The notes under the pieces were generated by a model, which was given only the letters and a program-made list of their open reading frames with translations, searched no databases and had not been told where the DNA came from. Of a stretch of 64,000 bases of DNA, positions 1 to 7,675 are shown in pieces. Position 1 is the stretch's first letter. Every line of letters starts with the position of its first letter. Source of the stretch: Kaistella flava (ex Peng et al. 2021) (GTDB taxonomy: Bacteria; Bacteroidota; Bacteroidia; Flavobacteriales; Weeksellaceae); contig NZ_CP040442.1 in assembly GCF_015191005.1 (NCBI RefSeq), positions 1,860,001-1,924,000 on the forward strand, given 5' to 3'. A program made the translations under genes and the position numbers.

Positions 1-159
1 AACGATTCTATTTCGTGGTTTACAGAACACAAAATTTCTAAATTACACTTTCAATCTTTAATTTTTTATGATGACCACACGAAAGGATTCGTGCGGCAAC
101 TAGTGAACAAATTAATAATTCCAATATTAAAGTGGTGGAATTTGACCACTTTAAAATAA
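1..159 (+). CDS. C-terminal end of an unidentified protein (partial)
   Basis: Frame 1 is open from the first base of the window to a TAA stop at 157-159 and gives about 52 residues ending ...KWWNLTTLK. The gene begins upstream of the window. The fragment is rich in aromatic and basic residues, with a hydrophobic stretch (LIIPILKWW) near the end; I do not recognise the family. An imperfect hairpin (TTAAAGTGGT / ACCACTTTAA, 127-154) covers the last codons and could contribute to transcript ending, but it lacks a clear U-run. That this frame is coding is inferred only from its being open and from the 100-bp gap before the next gene. Confidence 0.4.
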   Translation, partial: NDSISWFTEHKISKLHFQSLIFYDDHTKGFVRQLVNKLIIPILKWWNLTTLK

Positions 160-267
160 CTTACTAAAAAACTAAACGGTTAAATTTCATAATCTTAATC
201 TTTTAATCTAAAGACAAGACTTCCATTTAAAAACTTTAATTTTGATAGAGAAAAATAAACCGCTAAA

Positions 268-960
268 ATGACATTTGAATTCAACTCCTTCATCCATTTA
301 ATATTTATAGGATTTATTGCACTATTCCCGGTTATCAATCCTCTTGGAAGCGCCTTTATTGTAAGTCCCTATTTTTCTGGCTTAGATCGACAAGAACGAT
401 TGAATGCAATCAAACGAATTTCATTATATGCTTTTTTAATCTGTTTGGTTACTTTGATTATTGGACATTGGATCTTAGAATTATTTGGAATAACGGTTCC
501 AATTATTCAGTTAGCGGGTGGAATAATGATTTGCAAAACCGGCTGGGAATTCCTTTCACCACCGAAACAAGAAAATACAGAGGAAATCCAAACTGGCAAC
601 AAAAATCTAAGTCATCAACTGGAAAACAAACTGTTTTTTCCAATTACTTTTCCAATTACTACCGGAGCTGGTACAATCGCGGTTCTCTTTACCTTAAGTG
701 CGCATGGATCCAGTAAAACCATCTCCCAATACTTGATCAATACGAGTGCGATTATGATTGCGGTATTGGCATTGTGTATTTTAGTATTCATTTGTTATAT
801 CAATGCCAATCGACTGATTAAGTATTTAGGCTCGCAAAGGGAGAAAATAATTAACAGCATTATGGCTTTTTTAATTTTTTGTGTTGGTTTACAAATCGCA
901 GTTGAAGGCATTACCCAACTCGCTTTACAGATCATGAAAGTTTTACATCAAGCGAGTTAA
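268..960 (+). CDS. MarC family integral membrane protein
   Basis: 230 residues, the usual MarC/UPF0056 length, with about six hydrophobic membrane segments. The N-terminal half has the family signature of a helix followed by FPVINPLGSAF (residues about 20-30), and the second half carries the matching FPITFPITTGAGTI repeat (about 123-136), so the two halves look like an internal repeat. The family resembles LysE-type exporters but its substrate is not established; the old link to multiple antibiotic resistance was withdrawn. It stands alone, followed by a hairpin at 999-1031. Function beyond inner-membrane protein is not claimed. Confidence 0.88.
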   Translation: MTFEFNSFIHLIFIGFIALFPVINPLGSAFIVSPYFSGLDRQERLNAIKRISLYAFLICLVTLIIGHWILELFGITVPIIQLAGGIMICKTGWEFLSPPKQENTEEIQTGNKNLSHQLENKLFFPITFPITTGAGTIAVLFTLSAHGSSKTISQYLINTSAIMIAVLALCILVFICYINANRLIKYLGSQREKIINSIMAFLIFCVGLQIAVEGITQLALQIMKVLHQAS

Positions 961-998
961 TTTGTAAATTTAATTTCTGAACTTTCGATTGTGTCATT

Positions 999-1031
999 AA
1001 CCTTGTCAAGTTTTGACACCTTGACAAGGTT
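999..1031 (+). terminator. Hairpin after marC-family gene
   Basis: A perfect 12-bp stem AACCTTGTCAAG / CTTGACAAGGTT with a 9-base loop lies 39 bp after the MarC-type stop codon. The downstream side has TCTTAAAAAG rather than a clean U-run, so it may be a weak terminator or only a stabilising hairpin. Confidence 0.45.
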
Positions 1032-1121
1032 CTTAAAAAGAATGGTTCTCCAGTTAAATAGTTAATCTTTCCATTTAAAATTTCTAATTTTACTAAGCCA
1101 AAGAAATTTCAATTTTATAAA

Positions 1122-1664
1122 ATGAAAGCAGCGGAAAAACCAACCATTTACACCATCGGTCATTCTACCAGAACGATCGGGGAATTTCTGGAAATGTTGA
1201 ATTCATTTAATATTAAAATTTTAGCAGACATTCGAAGACTTCCGGGTTCGAGGAAATACCCGCAATTTAATCAGGACGATTTAAAGAAATCTTTAGAAGA
1301 AAACGGAATCGAATATGTTTATATTGAAGATTTGGGCGGAAGAAGACCAGCGAAAAAAGATTCAAAAAATACAAGTTGGAGAAATAAATCTTTTCAAGGT
1401 TACGCCGATTACATGGAAACCGAATCCTTTGAAAATGGTGCAGCAGAGTTGGCGAAGTTAGCCTTAGAACATCCGACGGCGATGATGTGTTCAGAAGCAG
1501 TTTGGTGGCGTTGTCATCGCTCCATGGTTTCGGATTATTTTAAAGCAAAAGGCTGGGAAGTTTTACATATTATGGCTTTAGGCAAAGTTCACGAACATCC
1601 TTATACTTCTCCGGCGAGAATTGTGGGAGATCAGGTTTTTTATTCTGATGAAAATTCTGGTTAA
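1122..1664 (+). CDS. DUF488 domain protein
   Basis: 180 residues with the DUF488 hallmarks: IYTIGHSTR at residues 9-17, the DIRRLPGSRKYPQF segment (about 36-49) and a late MMCSEAVWWRCHR segment (about 121-133) with the conserved Cys and the CHR motif. DUF488 proteins have no settled biochemical role; the conserved Arg, Cys and His residues suggest a ligand or nucleotide site, which is inference. The next gene (DUF2945) follows after 36 bp on the same strand, so the two may be cotranscribed. In many bacteria DUF488 genes sit beside small stress-related genes. Confidence 0.85.
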   Translation: MKAAEKPTIYTIGHSTRTIGEFLEMLNSFNIKILADIRRLPGSRKYPQFNQDDLKKSLEENGIEYVYIEDLGGRRPAKKDSKNTSWRNKSFQGYADYMETESFENGAAELAKLALEHPTAMMCSEAVWWRCHRSMVSDYFKAKGWEVLHIMALGKVHEHPYTSPARIVGDQVFYSDENSG

Positions 1665-1700
1665 CCTTTTCAAATTCCCTAATAAAACATTAAAAAAGCA

Positions 1701-1913
1701 ATGATGAAAACACAATTTAAAATTGGCGATAAAGTCAAATGGAATTCGGAAGCAGGAAGAGTTTCGGGAACGATTATTAAAATCCATACCAAAGATTTTG
1801 ATTACAAAGGTTACACGCATCATGCTACAGAAGACGATCCGCAGTACGAAATCAAAAGCAGCAAAACCGATCATATTGCAGCGCACAAAGGTTCGGCTTT
1901 AACGAAAGAGTAG
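1701..1913 (+). CDS. DUF2945 (HVA1-type) small protein
   Basis: 70 residues, matching the small DUF2945 family: FKIGDKVKWNSEAGRVSGTI at the N terminus (an SH3-like beta fold is expected) and the C-terminal YEIKSSKTDHIAAHKGSAL, where the KT...AxHK...L pattern is the family signature. There is no signal peptide. The ATGATG start allows residue 1 or 2. Function is unknown. The last codons of this gene are duplicated 240 bp downstream, fused to a copy of the next gene's start (see the repeat entry at 1890-2393). Confidence 0.85.
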   Translation: MMKTQFKIGDKVKWNSEAGRVSGTIIKIHTKDFDYKGYTHHATEDDPQYEIKSSKTDHIAAHKGSALTKE

Positions 1914-1923
1914 AGTGAATTTT

Positions 1924-2054
1924 ACCGCAAAAGAAACAAAAGTTTAATGAAGCAAATCAAAAGTTTGCAAAATGTAAATGGAATTAAGCAGTTACTTTTT
2001 GCCTTCTTTTGATTCATCTTTTTTTTACATTTGTCTTTTGCCTCTTTTGCGGTT
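1924..2054. repeat. CCGCAAAAG-tipped inverted-repeat element, copy A
   Basis: The element begins ACCGCAAAAGAAACAAAAG and ends CTTTTGCCTCTTTTGCGGTT, so its ends are inverted repeats. The middle holds AGCAAATCAAAAGTTTGCAAA. Similar elements occur at 2178-2310, 5726-5860 and 16075-16214, always between genes. No open frame spans it. Confidence 0.7.
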
Positions 2055-2090
2055 AAAAAAAATTTTTAATAAACCCTAAAAAAATTTTTG

Positions 2091-2162
2091 ATGTTCGATT
2101 ATCGCGTGAAAGTTTTTTACACCGTTACACATGAAGATTCTGCATTAACAAAAGAGAAATAA
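2091..2162 (+). pseudogene. Chimeric relic: LysR N terminus fused to DUF2945 C terminus
   Basis: ATG at 2091 opens a 23-codon frame. It starts MFDYRVKVFYTVT, nearly the first 13 residues of the LysR protein at 2357, and continues HEDSALTKEK and a stop, nearly the end of the DUF2945 protein at 1913. It is best explained as the scar of an internal deletion in a duplicated DUF2945-LysR pair. A functional peptide is not suggested. Confidence 0.7.
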
Positions 2163-2177
2163 TTTTAGAATAAATCT

Positions 2178-2310
2178 AACCGCAAAAGAACAAAAGTTTA
2201 TATGAAGCAAATTAAAAGTCTGCAAAATGCAAATAGAATTAAGCAGTTACTTTTTGCCTTCTTTTGATTTATCTTTTTTTACATTTATCTTTTGCCTCTT
2301 TTGCGGTTAA
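2178..2310. repeat. CCGCAAAAG-tipped inverted-repeat element, copy B
   Basis: This second copy lies inside the tandem duplication. It begins AACCGCAAAAGAACAAAAG and ends CTTTTGCCTCTTTTGCGGTT, with the internal AGCAAATTAAAAGTCTGCAAA. It ends about 47 bp before the LysR start codon, so it lies in that gene's 5' region. Confidence 0.7.
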
Positions 2311-2356
2311 AAATTAAAAAAGTGCATTTTTGCACCAATACTTTAATTCTACAAAA

Positions 2357-3238
2357 ATGTTCGATTACCGCCTGAAAGTTTTTTATACCGTTGCCAACCG
2401 TTTGAGTTTTACCAAAGCCGCAAACGAATTGAATATTTCCCAACCTGCGGTGACCAAACACATTAAAGAAATTGAGAATCAACTTAACACCAAACTGTTT
2501 GACCGAAAAGGAACCACTATTCAATTGACCGAAAGCGGAAAAATATTATTTGTCTATGCAGAAAAAAGCCGTCAATTGTATCGCGATTTAGAATTTGCGA
2601 TTTCGCAACTCAATAAACAGGAAAAAGGAAAACTGAAAATCGGCGCGAGTACGACGATTGCACAATATATTTTACCGGAAATCCTGGCGAAATTTAATTC
2701 TTATTACAAAGACATCAATATCGAATTAGTCACTCATAATTCTGAAGACATTGCTACTTTACTTAAAAATGGAAAAATTGATTTAGGAATTGTGGAAGGT
2801 GAATCAAAGTCTTCTTACTTTGATTATTTAAAATTTAAGCGCGATGAGATTGTTTTGGTTTGTAAAGCGGATCATCCTTTGGTTAATAAAAACTTTAAGA
2901 TAAAAGATTTATACGATATCGATTTGATTGTAAGAGAGCAAGGTTCTGGAACGCAAGAATTCATTCAAAATCAATTGAAAAAATCTGGAATAGATGTTCA
3001 AAAATTGAAGATTATGATGCAGTTAGGAAGCAGTGAAAGTATCAAAAACTATTTACTGTATTCTGAAGCGATGGCTTTTCTATCTGTCAGCACGATTTTA
3101 CCAGAATTGAAAAATAATCAGTTGAGTATCGTTGATATTAAAAATTTTAGCATTGAAAGAGATTTTAATTTTATCACTTTAAAAGGAGAACAGTCAGACT
3201 TAATCGATCTTTTTATGAAGTTCATCAGTTATAACTAA
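2357..3238 (+). CDS. LysR family transcriptional regulator
   Basis: 293 residues. The N-terminal winged helix-turn-helix (residues 1-62) shows the LysR pattern YRLKVFYTVANRLSFTKAA, then ISQPAVTKHIKEIE, then KLFDRKGTTIQLTESG. The remainder is the periplasmic-binding-like effector domain (about 88-290). I start at 2357, not at the in-frame ATG at 2330, because MFDYRLK is the normal LysR start and the duplicated relic at 2091 begins at exactly that codon. The permease gene at 3319 follows on the same strand after 80 bp. LysR-YeiH pairs of this kind are common (YeiE-YeiH in E. coli), so this protein probably controls the permease; its ligand is unknown. Confidence 0.9.
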   Translation: MFDYRLKVFYTVANRLSFTKAANELNISQPAVTKHIKEIENQLNTKLFDRKGTTIQLTESGKILFVYAEKSRQLYRDLEFAISQLNKQEKGKLKIGASTTIAQYILPEILAKFNSYYKDINIELVTHNSEDIATLLKNGKIDLGIVEGESKSSYFDYLKFKRDEIVLVCKADHPLVNKNFKIKDLYDIDLIVREQGSGTQEFIQNQLKKSGIDVQKLKIMMQLGSSESIKNYLLYSEAMAFLSVSTILPELKNNQLSIVDIKNFSIERDFNFITLKGEQSDLIDLFMKFISYN

Positions 3239-3318
3239 TGGTTATAGCCAACAACAATGTATGATGAAAATTTGAATGATAAATGACCGAAATTTGTCCT
3301 GTCAAAATCAACTGAATC

Positions 3319-4254
3319 ATGCAAACTACTTTAAACAAAGATCTTCTACGAAAAATATTATTTTTTCTTTTGGTCGTATTCTGTGTTTCTCCTTTCGCCA
3401 GTTCTCCCGTTGCTTTAGCTCTGGGAATCGGTTTCACGATTATCATTGGAAATCCGTATGAGCAGAAAGTTCACAAATACATCCACCTTTTATTACAAAT
3501 TTCGATTGTCGGATTGGGATTTGGATTACAATTAGACGAGGCCATGAAAGCCGGAAGAGAAGGAATTACGTTAACCATTATGAGTATCACCACAGTGATG
3601 GTTCTTGGTTATTTCTTAGGGAAATTTCTTAAAATTGAAAGACCTTTATCTTATTTAATTTCCGTCGGAACCGCGATTTGTGGTGGAAGCGCTATAGCTG
3701 CTGTAACGCCGATTATTAAACCTACCACGAAGCAAATATCCTTGGCATTGGCGATTGTGTTCACTTTAAATTCTATCGCATTGTTTATTTATCCAGCCAT
3801 CGGGCATTTATTAAATATGACTCAGGAGCAGTTCGGCTTGTGGTGTGCGATTGGAATTCACGATACCAGTTCTGTTGTTGGTGCTGCCAATAAATACGGT
3901 GATATTGCCTTGAAAGTGGCGACAACCGTTAAATTATCTCGGGCTTTATGGATTATTCCAATGTCGCTTTTAACAATGGTTTTATTTAAAACCAAAGGAG
4001 CGAAAGTAAAAATCCCGTGGTTTATCGGCTATTTTATCATCGCCATTTTACTACATACGTATTTTCCTATTTTCGAAGGATTCAGTCATATCGCTACTAC
4101 TGCCGCAAAATCAGGATTGAACTTAACTTTATTTTTTATCGGATCAACGATTTCTATTCAGACCTTAAAAACGATCAGCTGGAAACCTTTATTTCTCGCA
4201 ATAGTTCTTTGGGTAATCATCAGTGTCGGAAGTTTATTGATGATTTTAAAGTAA
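3319..4254 (+). CDS. YeiH family putative sulfate/anion exporter (UPF0324)
   Basis: 311 residues with about nine or ten membrane segments. Family signatures include LLQISIVGLGFGLQL (about 55-69), the glycine-rich TAICGGSAIAAVTPI (about 118-132) and IGIHDTSSVVGAA (about 178-190), all typical of the YeiH/Cons_hypoth698 family. The family is annotated as putative sulfate exporters, but transport has been shown for few members, so the substrate here is inferred. The divergence of substrates within the family leaves other small organic anions possible. It lies downstream of a LysR regulator and is followed by a good terminator at 4293-4325. Confidence 0.87.
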   Translation: MQTTLNKDLLRKILFFLLVVFCVSPFASSPVALALGIGFTIIIGNPYEQKVHKYIHLLLQISIVGLGFGLQLDEAMKAGREGITLTIMSITTVMVLGYFLGKFLKIERPLSYLISVGTAICGGSAIAAVTPIIKPTTKQISLALAIVFTLNSIALFIYPAIGHLLNMTQEQFGLWCAIGIHDTSSVVGAANKYGDIALKVATTVKLSRALWIIPMSLLTMVLFKTKGAKVKIPWFIGYFIIAILLHTYFPIFEGFSHIATTAAKSGLNLTLFFIGSTISIQTLKTISWKPLFLAIVLWVIISVGSLLMILK

Positions 4255-4292
4255 ATTATTTACTTTATCGCTTCGCTTTAAGATCAATGACG

Positions 4293-4325
4293 CTTTCGCT
4301 AAAAACTATTTTAGCGAAAGTTTTT
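4293..4325 (+). terminator. Rho-independent terminator after YeiH-type gene
   Basis: A perfect 12-bp stem CTTTCGCTAAAA / TTTTAGCGAAAG with a 4-base loop is followed by five T residues. It lies 38 bp past the permease stop codon. Confidence 0.8.
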
Positions 4326-4430
4326 ATAAATTTGCACCACAGAATTTTTCCTAATTTAATTTCTACCACACAGAAAATATAAAAATCACAGAAAGTTCAG
4401 TTCATTTTCACTCATCTTAAAAGGAATCCC

Positions 4431-5711
4431 TTGGAAAGAAAAAAAATAGTTACCCAGCATTATTTTCGTTTGATTATCTCATCGATGATTGTTGGTTTAG
4501 CAAGCGCATTATTAGCATTTACTTTAAAGCATCTTACCGAATATTTCGAACATCATCTATTCAACGCTGTCAATTCGGGATACACTTCACTCTTTATCAT
4601 TTTACCATCAGTCGGAATTACAACGATTTACTTTTTAAGAAAATATCTTTTTCAAAATAGAAAGAATAAAGGAATTACGGAAATATATAAAACTCTCGAT
4701 CAGCGAAAAGATCATTTACCTTTATTTAAAATTCCGTCGCATTTTTTTAATGGATTTCTGACCGTCATTTTTGGAGGCTCAACCGGAGTTGAAGTTTCTA
4801 CCGTTGTTGCCACAGCGACCATTGGAAATTATGCTTACGAAAAAGAATTTTCTGCGCGAATGTACAAACGCGAATTAATTTGTGCGGGAGTTGTTGGCGG
4901 AGTTGCGATTTTATTTACAAGTCCGCTTGCAGGATTTTTATTTGCAATGGAAGTAATCGCTCGTAAAACCAGAAAATCATTAATCATTGCCTGTACCGCT
5001 TCAGCTTTGGTTAGTTGGGCTTTTATTGAATTCTTCGATCCTGAAACAATTTTAACTCATCCGGTAACAGAATGGACTTATGCCGCAATTCCATTCTTTA
5101 TCATATTAAGTATTTTGGGTGGTGGACTTTCGGTTTATTTTACGCTTTTGGTCACCCGAATGAAAAAACTATTTGGAAATATTTCTAATAATTTTATCAG
5201 AGTTAATTTGGGCGCCATCGCTGTTGGAATATTAATTTTCTTTTTCCCAAGTTTGTACGGAGACAGCTACCACGGTTTACATGAAATTTTAAATAAACCC
5301 CTGGAGTTATCATCTGCAACCCCAATATTATTTCTTTTGGCAGTAGCGGTTCTAAAACCTTTGGCTTCTGCTTTAACTTTAGGCGCAGGTGGTGACGGTG
5401 GAGTTTTTGCGCCAAGTATTGTGGCTGGAGCTTTTTTAGGTTTAATGGTAGCATTTGTTGGAAATACTTATTTTGGAATGAATTTAACTCCAATTAATTT
5501 TGCCTTGCTTGGTGCGGCGGTTACTTTATCTGCTTCTTTGTATGCGCCTTTTACATCAGTCGTTTTGATCTGTAATCTACTTCCTGATGGATATAATTTG
5601 TTTGTACCCATTTTAATCTGTTGTTTCATTTCACATCAGTTTGCAAAGAAATTACTTCCTTATAATGTTTATACTTACGACTTTTATCTGAATTCAAAAG
5701 CTTCATCTTAA
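4431..5711 (+). CDS. Chloride channel / H+-Cl- antiporter, ClC family
   Basis: 426 residues with about ten membrane helices. Three ClC pore signatures are visible: GGSTGVEVS (about 112-120, the GREGP-type loop with the gating Glu kept), SPLAGFLFAMEV (about 163-174, with the second Glu of the proton path) and GAGGDGGVFAPSIVAGAF (about 317-334, the GxFxP loop). Both acidic residues are present, which favours a proton-coupled antiporter over a passive channel; this is inference from family knowledge. No C-terminal CBS domains follow. The start is a TTG at 4431; the first in-frame ATG (near 4485) would remove part of helix 1, so TTG is preferred. Confidence 0.88.
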   Translation: MERKKIVTQHYFRLIISSMIVGLASALLAFTLKHLTEYFEHHLFNAVNSGYTSLFIILPSVGITTIYFLRKYLFQNRKNKGITEIYKTLDQRKDHLPLFKIPSHFFNGFLTVIFGGSTGVEVSTVVATATIGNYAYEKEFSARMYKRELICAGVVGGVAILFTSPLAGFLFAMEVIARKTRKSLIIACTASALVSWAFIEFFDPETILTHPVTEWTYAAIPFFIILSILGGGLSVYFTLLVTRMKKLFGNISNNFIRVNLGAIAVGILIFFFPSLYGDSYHGLHEILNKPLELSSATPILFLLAVAVLKPLASALTLGAGGDGGVFAPSIVAGAFLGLMVAFVGNTYFGMNLTPINFALLGAAVTLSASLYAPFTSVVLICNLLPDGYNLFVPILICCFISHQFAKKLLPYNVYTYDFYLNSKASS

Positions 5712-5725
5712 AATATCTTTTTTTT

Positions 5726-5860
5726 AACCGCAAAAGAGACAAAAGACAAAAGCAATAAAGAAGATTTTCAAAAGAATGCAAAAAGCAAAACCAACATTAT
5801 GAAACTTTTACAAACTTTTGAGTGGCTAATTAAAATAAAACTTTTGTGACTTTTGTGGTT
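5726..5860. repeat. CCGCAAAAG-tipped inverted-repeat element, copy C
   Basis: Begins AACCGCAAAAGAGACAAAAG and ends CTTTTGTGACTTTTGTGGTT, with an internal TTCAAAAGAATGCAAAAAGC. It is more diverged than copies A, B and D. It lies between the convergent ClC and RIC genes. Confidence 0.6.
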
Positions 5861-5890
5861 AAAAACCAAACAGTTTTTGGTCCTAAAATA

Positions 5891-5924
5891 GAAATCCACC
5901 TCATAAAATAATGAAGTGGATTTC
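5891..5924. terminator. Hairpin between convergent ClC and RIC genes
   Basis: A near-perfect stem GAAATCCACcTCAT / ATGAaGTGGATTTC with a 6-base A/T loop is followed on the plus side by AGTAAAAAAA. It lies 24 bp past the RIC stop codon and could end transcripts from either side. Confidence 0.6.
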
Positions 5925-5947
5925 AGTAAAAAAACAGAAAATTTAGT

Positions 5948-6661
5948 TTAAAAAGTTTTCTCTAAAGCGATGGCTTTCGGGAAGAGAATATTGTTTTCTA
6001 AATGAATGTGGGTATGTAGATCTTTCTCAAAATCTTCAAGCATTTTATAAGTCACTTGATACGTTCCACACGCATCTTCAGGGAATTGATAGTTATTGGT
6101 TAAGTCGTCAATCTTCGCAAACAGGTCGCCCACCACAGTATGCTCATGTTTCATCATGGCAACCGGACTTTCTACCGTTCCGAAATTTGGAGTTACTAAT
6201 GCTTCTCCTTTTTGTTTGGCGTTCACCATTCTTTTGATAAAAGGGAAAAGAATTAACTCTTCTTTTTTCATGTGAGCTGCTAATTCTCCAGAAATCTCAG
6301 TGAAAATCTTGGTGATTTCAAATAATTCCGGATGTCTGTCGCCATGAACTTTACAAAGCTTATTTAAATATTGAAGCAATACCGTTGAATTTTCTTCAAC
6401 ATAACGGTGATGCGTTTTCTCCACGTAATCTGCTAATAAATCCAAAGGCCAAGAATTGAAATCGATATCGCCGGATTTCAAGTTGGCAACATTTGATAAT
6501 TCATTGTAAATATCTTCTGCTTGGTATTTTTTGTTTTCGCATGCTTCTTCTACCGTTCTGTCGCCTTTGCAACAAAAATCGATCTTATACTTGCGGAATA
6601 CTTGGGCCGCTCTGAAATCTTCTGCTACAAATTCACCGATGGTTTTTTCTTTCGTTAACAT
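5948..6661 (-). CDS. ric: Iron-sulfur cluster repair di-iron protein (RIC / ScdA / YtfE)
   Basis: 237 residues, the standard length. The N-terminal ScdA_N domain (1-60) has KYKIDFCCKGDRTVEEAC with its paired cysteines. The hemerythrin-like domain (about 80-235) supplies the di-iron ligands: His in KTHHRY, DRHPELFE, AAHMKKEE, MKHEHTVVGD and LHTHIHLENN. The family repairs iron-sulfur clusters damaged by nitric oxide or oxidants in the cytoplasm, probably by donating iron. An Rrf2 regulator gene lies immediately upstream on the same strand, the usual partner for NO-responsive control. It has its own -7/-33 promoter at 6686-6716. Confidence 0.95.
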   Translation of the reverse strand: MLTKEKTIGEFVAEDFRAAQVFRKYKIDFCCKGDRTVEEACENKKYQAEDIYNELSNVANLKSGDIDFNSWPLDLLADYVEKTHHRYVEENSTVLLQYLNKLCKVHGDRHPELFEITKIFTEISGELAAHMKKEELILFPFIKRMVNAKQKGEALVTPNFGTVESPVAMMKHEHTVVGDLFAKIDDLTNNYQFPEDACGTYQVTYKMLEDFEKDLHTHIHLENNILFPKAIALEKTF

Positions 6662-6685
6662 GATGTCTTATTTAATATTATGGTA

Positions 6686-6716
6686 CAAATGTACACAATA
6701 TTTTAATTCGGACAAA
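6686..6716 (-). promoter_or_regulatory. Bacteroidota-type promoter of ric
   Basis: On the minus strand a -33 TTTG (6713-6716) is followed after exactly 19 bases by TACATTTG (6686-6693), matching the Bacteroidota consensus TTTG-N19-TAnnTTTG. It lies 25 bp before the ric ATG. The -7 box sits inside a small palindrome (GTACAAATGTAC), a candidate site for the neighbouring Rrf2 regulator, though that last point is inference. Confidence 0.7.
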
Positions 6717-6788
6717 ATTATCTTAATTAAAATGAAAGAATTTTAAAATCTTTTTTTAATGAAATTTAAAGGAAGTTTAAAAGGATAA

Positions 6789-7220
6789 TTATTTCAGCCA
6801 AGCCAAACCAGTTTCGGTTTTTATAGCCAAATCATAAAAGGAATATTTCTGCACCATGGCCACCAAACCATTTCGTACTTCTTTGAAATCGTCATGAACG
6901 GGACAAGGATTTTCGGAAGAACACTTTTGTAAACCCAATCCACAGTTGGTGAAAATTCCGTCACCATCGATTAATTGAACGACATCGAAAATTTTAATCT
7001 GTTTCTGCTTGTCAACCTGAAAAATGAAACCACCCTGTTTTCCACGGATCGATTCCAAAATATTTTCACGGCAAAGTTGTTGCAGAATTTTAGCGGTAAA
7101 AGCTTCCGGAGCATTCACTGATTTTGCAACTTCTTTTACATTCGCACTTCGGTTCTGATGACTTTGTTGCGCAATATAAATGCTTGCTTTTATCGCATAT
7201 TCACAGGCTTTAGAAAACAT
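6789..7220 (-). CDS. Rrf2 family transcriptional regulator (possible NO/Fe-S sensor)
   Basis: 143 residues. A winged helix (1-80) begins MFSKACEYAIKASIYIA, typical of Rrf2 proteins, and includes the EAFTAKILQQL recognition region and RGKQGGFIF wing. Three cysteines follow in a CX6CX5C arrangement (CGLGLQKCSSENPC, about 98-111), suitable for binding an iron-sulfur cluster, as in NsrR, IscR and RsrR, though the spacing is not exactly that of NsrR or IscR. Being between a small membrane protein and ric it most likely controls ric in response to NO or oxidative damage. The upstream gene on the same strand ends only 11 bp away, so the two are probably one operon. Confidence 0.88.
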   Translation of the reverse strand: MFSKACEYAIKASIYIAQQSHQNRSANVKEVAKSVNAPEAFTAKILQQLCRENILESIRGKQGGFIFQVDKQKQIKIFDVVQLIDGDGIFTNCGLGLQKCSSENPCPVHDDFKEVRNGLVAMVQKYSFYDLAIKTETGLAWLK

Positions 7221-7231
7221 CTTTACTTTAA

Positions 7232-7606
7232 TTATTTAAAAAATTGCCATTTGGGAAGAATGGCGAACATACCAACCGTAATATACAGAAACAAATTGGT
7301 AACATCCGTATATAAAAAAGTGGACAAGAAATAGGTATGAGACATAAAATGAATTACAACCGCCGCCGGAAATAGATATACTCCTATCTTTTTATATAGG
7401 TAAATAATAAATACTGATAAGATCATCAATAGATCTACCAGGAAGATAAAATAAAAGTAACCGTTTGGAATATTGATTTCCTGATGTTGAGAAAACTCAT
7501 CAAAGTCAATTCCTACGCCCATTAGCGAAAATAGGATTAAGGCAGCCAGTGATAAGACGAACCCTAAATCTTTTTTGGGACTTTCGTTTGCAAAATTGTC
7601 ATTCAT
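7232..7606 (-). CDS. Small four-helix membrane protein of unknown function
   Basis: 124 residues with four predicted membrane helices (about 15-33, 48-70, 75-95, 100-118). Charged residues are few apart from the N terminus (NESPKKD) and a loop DFDEFSQHQE. Two histidines in helix 3 (IHFMSHTYF) could bind a metal or haem, but this is only a pattern. It reads directly into the Rrf2 gene (11 bp gap), so a link with nitric-oxide or oxygen stress is inferred from position. I do not recognise the family. Confidence 0.75.
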   Translation of the reverse strand: MNDNFANESPKKDLGFVLSLAALILFSLMGVGIDFDEFSQHQEINIPNGYFYFIFLVDLLMILSVFIIYLYKKIGVYLFPAAVVIHFMSHTYFLSTFLYTDVTNLFLYITVGMFAILPKWQFFK

Positions 7607-7618
7607 AATGGTAAAAAT

Positions 7619-7653
7619 AAAAAAACTTTTGATAAGAAATCAAAAGTTTTTTT
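7619..7653 (-). terminator. Terminator after the Lrp-type gene
   Basis: Stem AAAAAACTTTTGA / TCAAAAGTTTTTT with a loop of about seven bases, with T-runs available on both strands. It lies 23 bp past the Lrp stop codon (minus strand). Confidence 0.75.
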
Positions 7654-7675
7654 ATTTGTTGATATAAATCACTGT

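Larger units (their letters stand above)
1890..2393. repeat. Diverged tandem duplication: end of DUF2945 to start of LysR gene
   Basis: Copy 1 runs from about 1890 to 2133 and copy 2 from about 2135 to 2393. Each copy contains, in order, the last codons of a DUF2945 gene (SALTKE), the inverted-repeat element with CCGCAAAAG tips, and the first codons of a LysR gene (MFDYR-KVFYTV). The differences within the coding ends are mostly synonymous: TCG GCT TTA ACG against TCT GCA TTA ACA, and TAC against TAT. That suggests both copies were once parts of functional genes, and that a deletion removed the middle of a duplicated gene pair. Confidence 0.8.

Noticed and set aside
5203..5493. 96-codon minus-strand frame inside the ClC gene
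   Set aside because: Antisense shadow of a clearly coding gene with no start context or family match.
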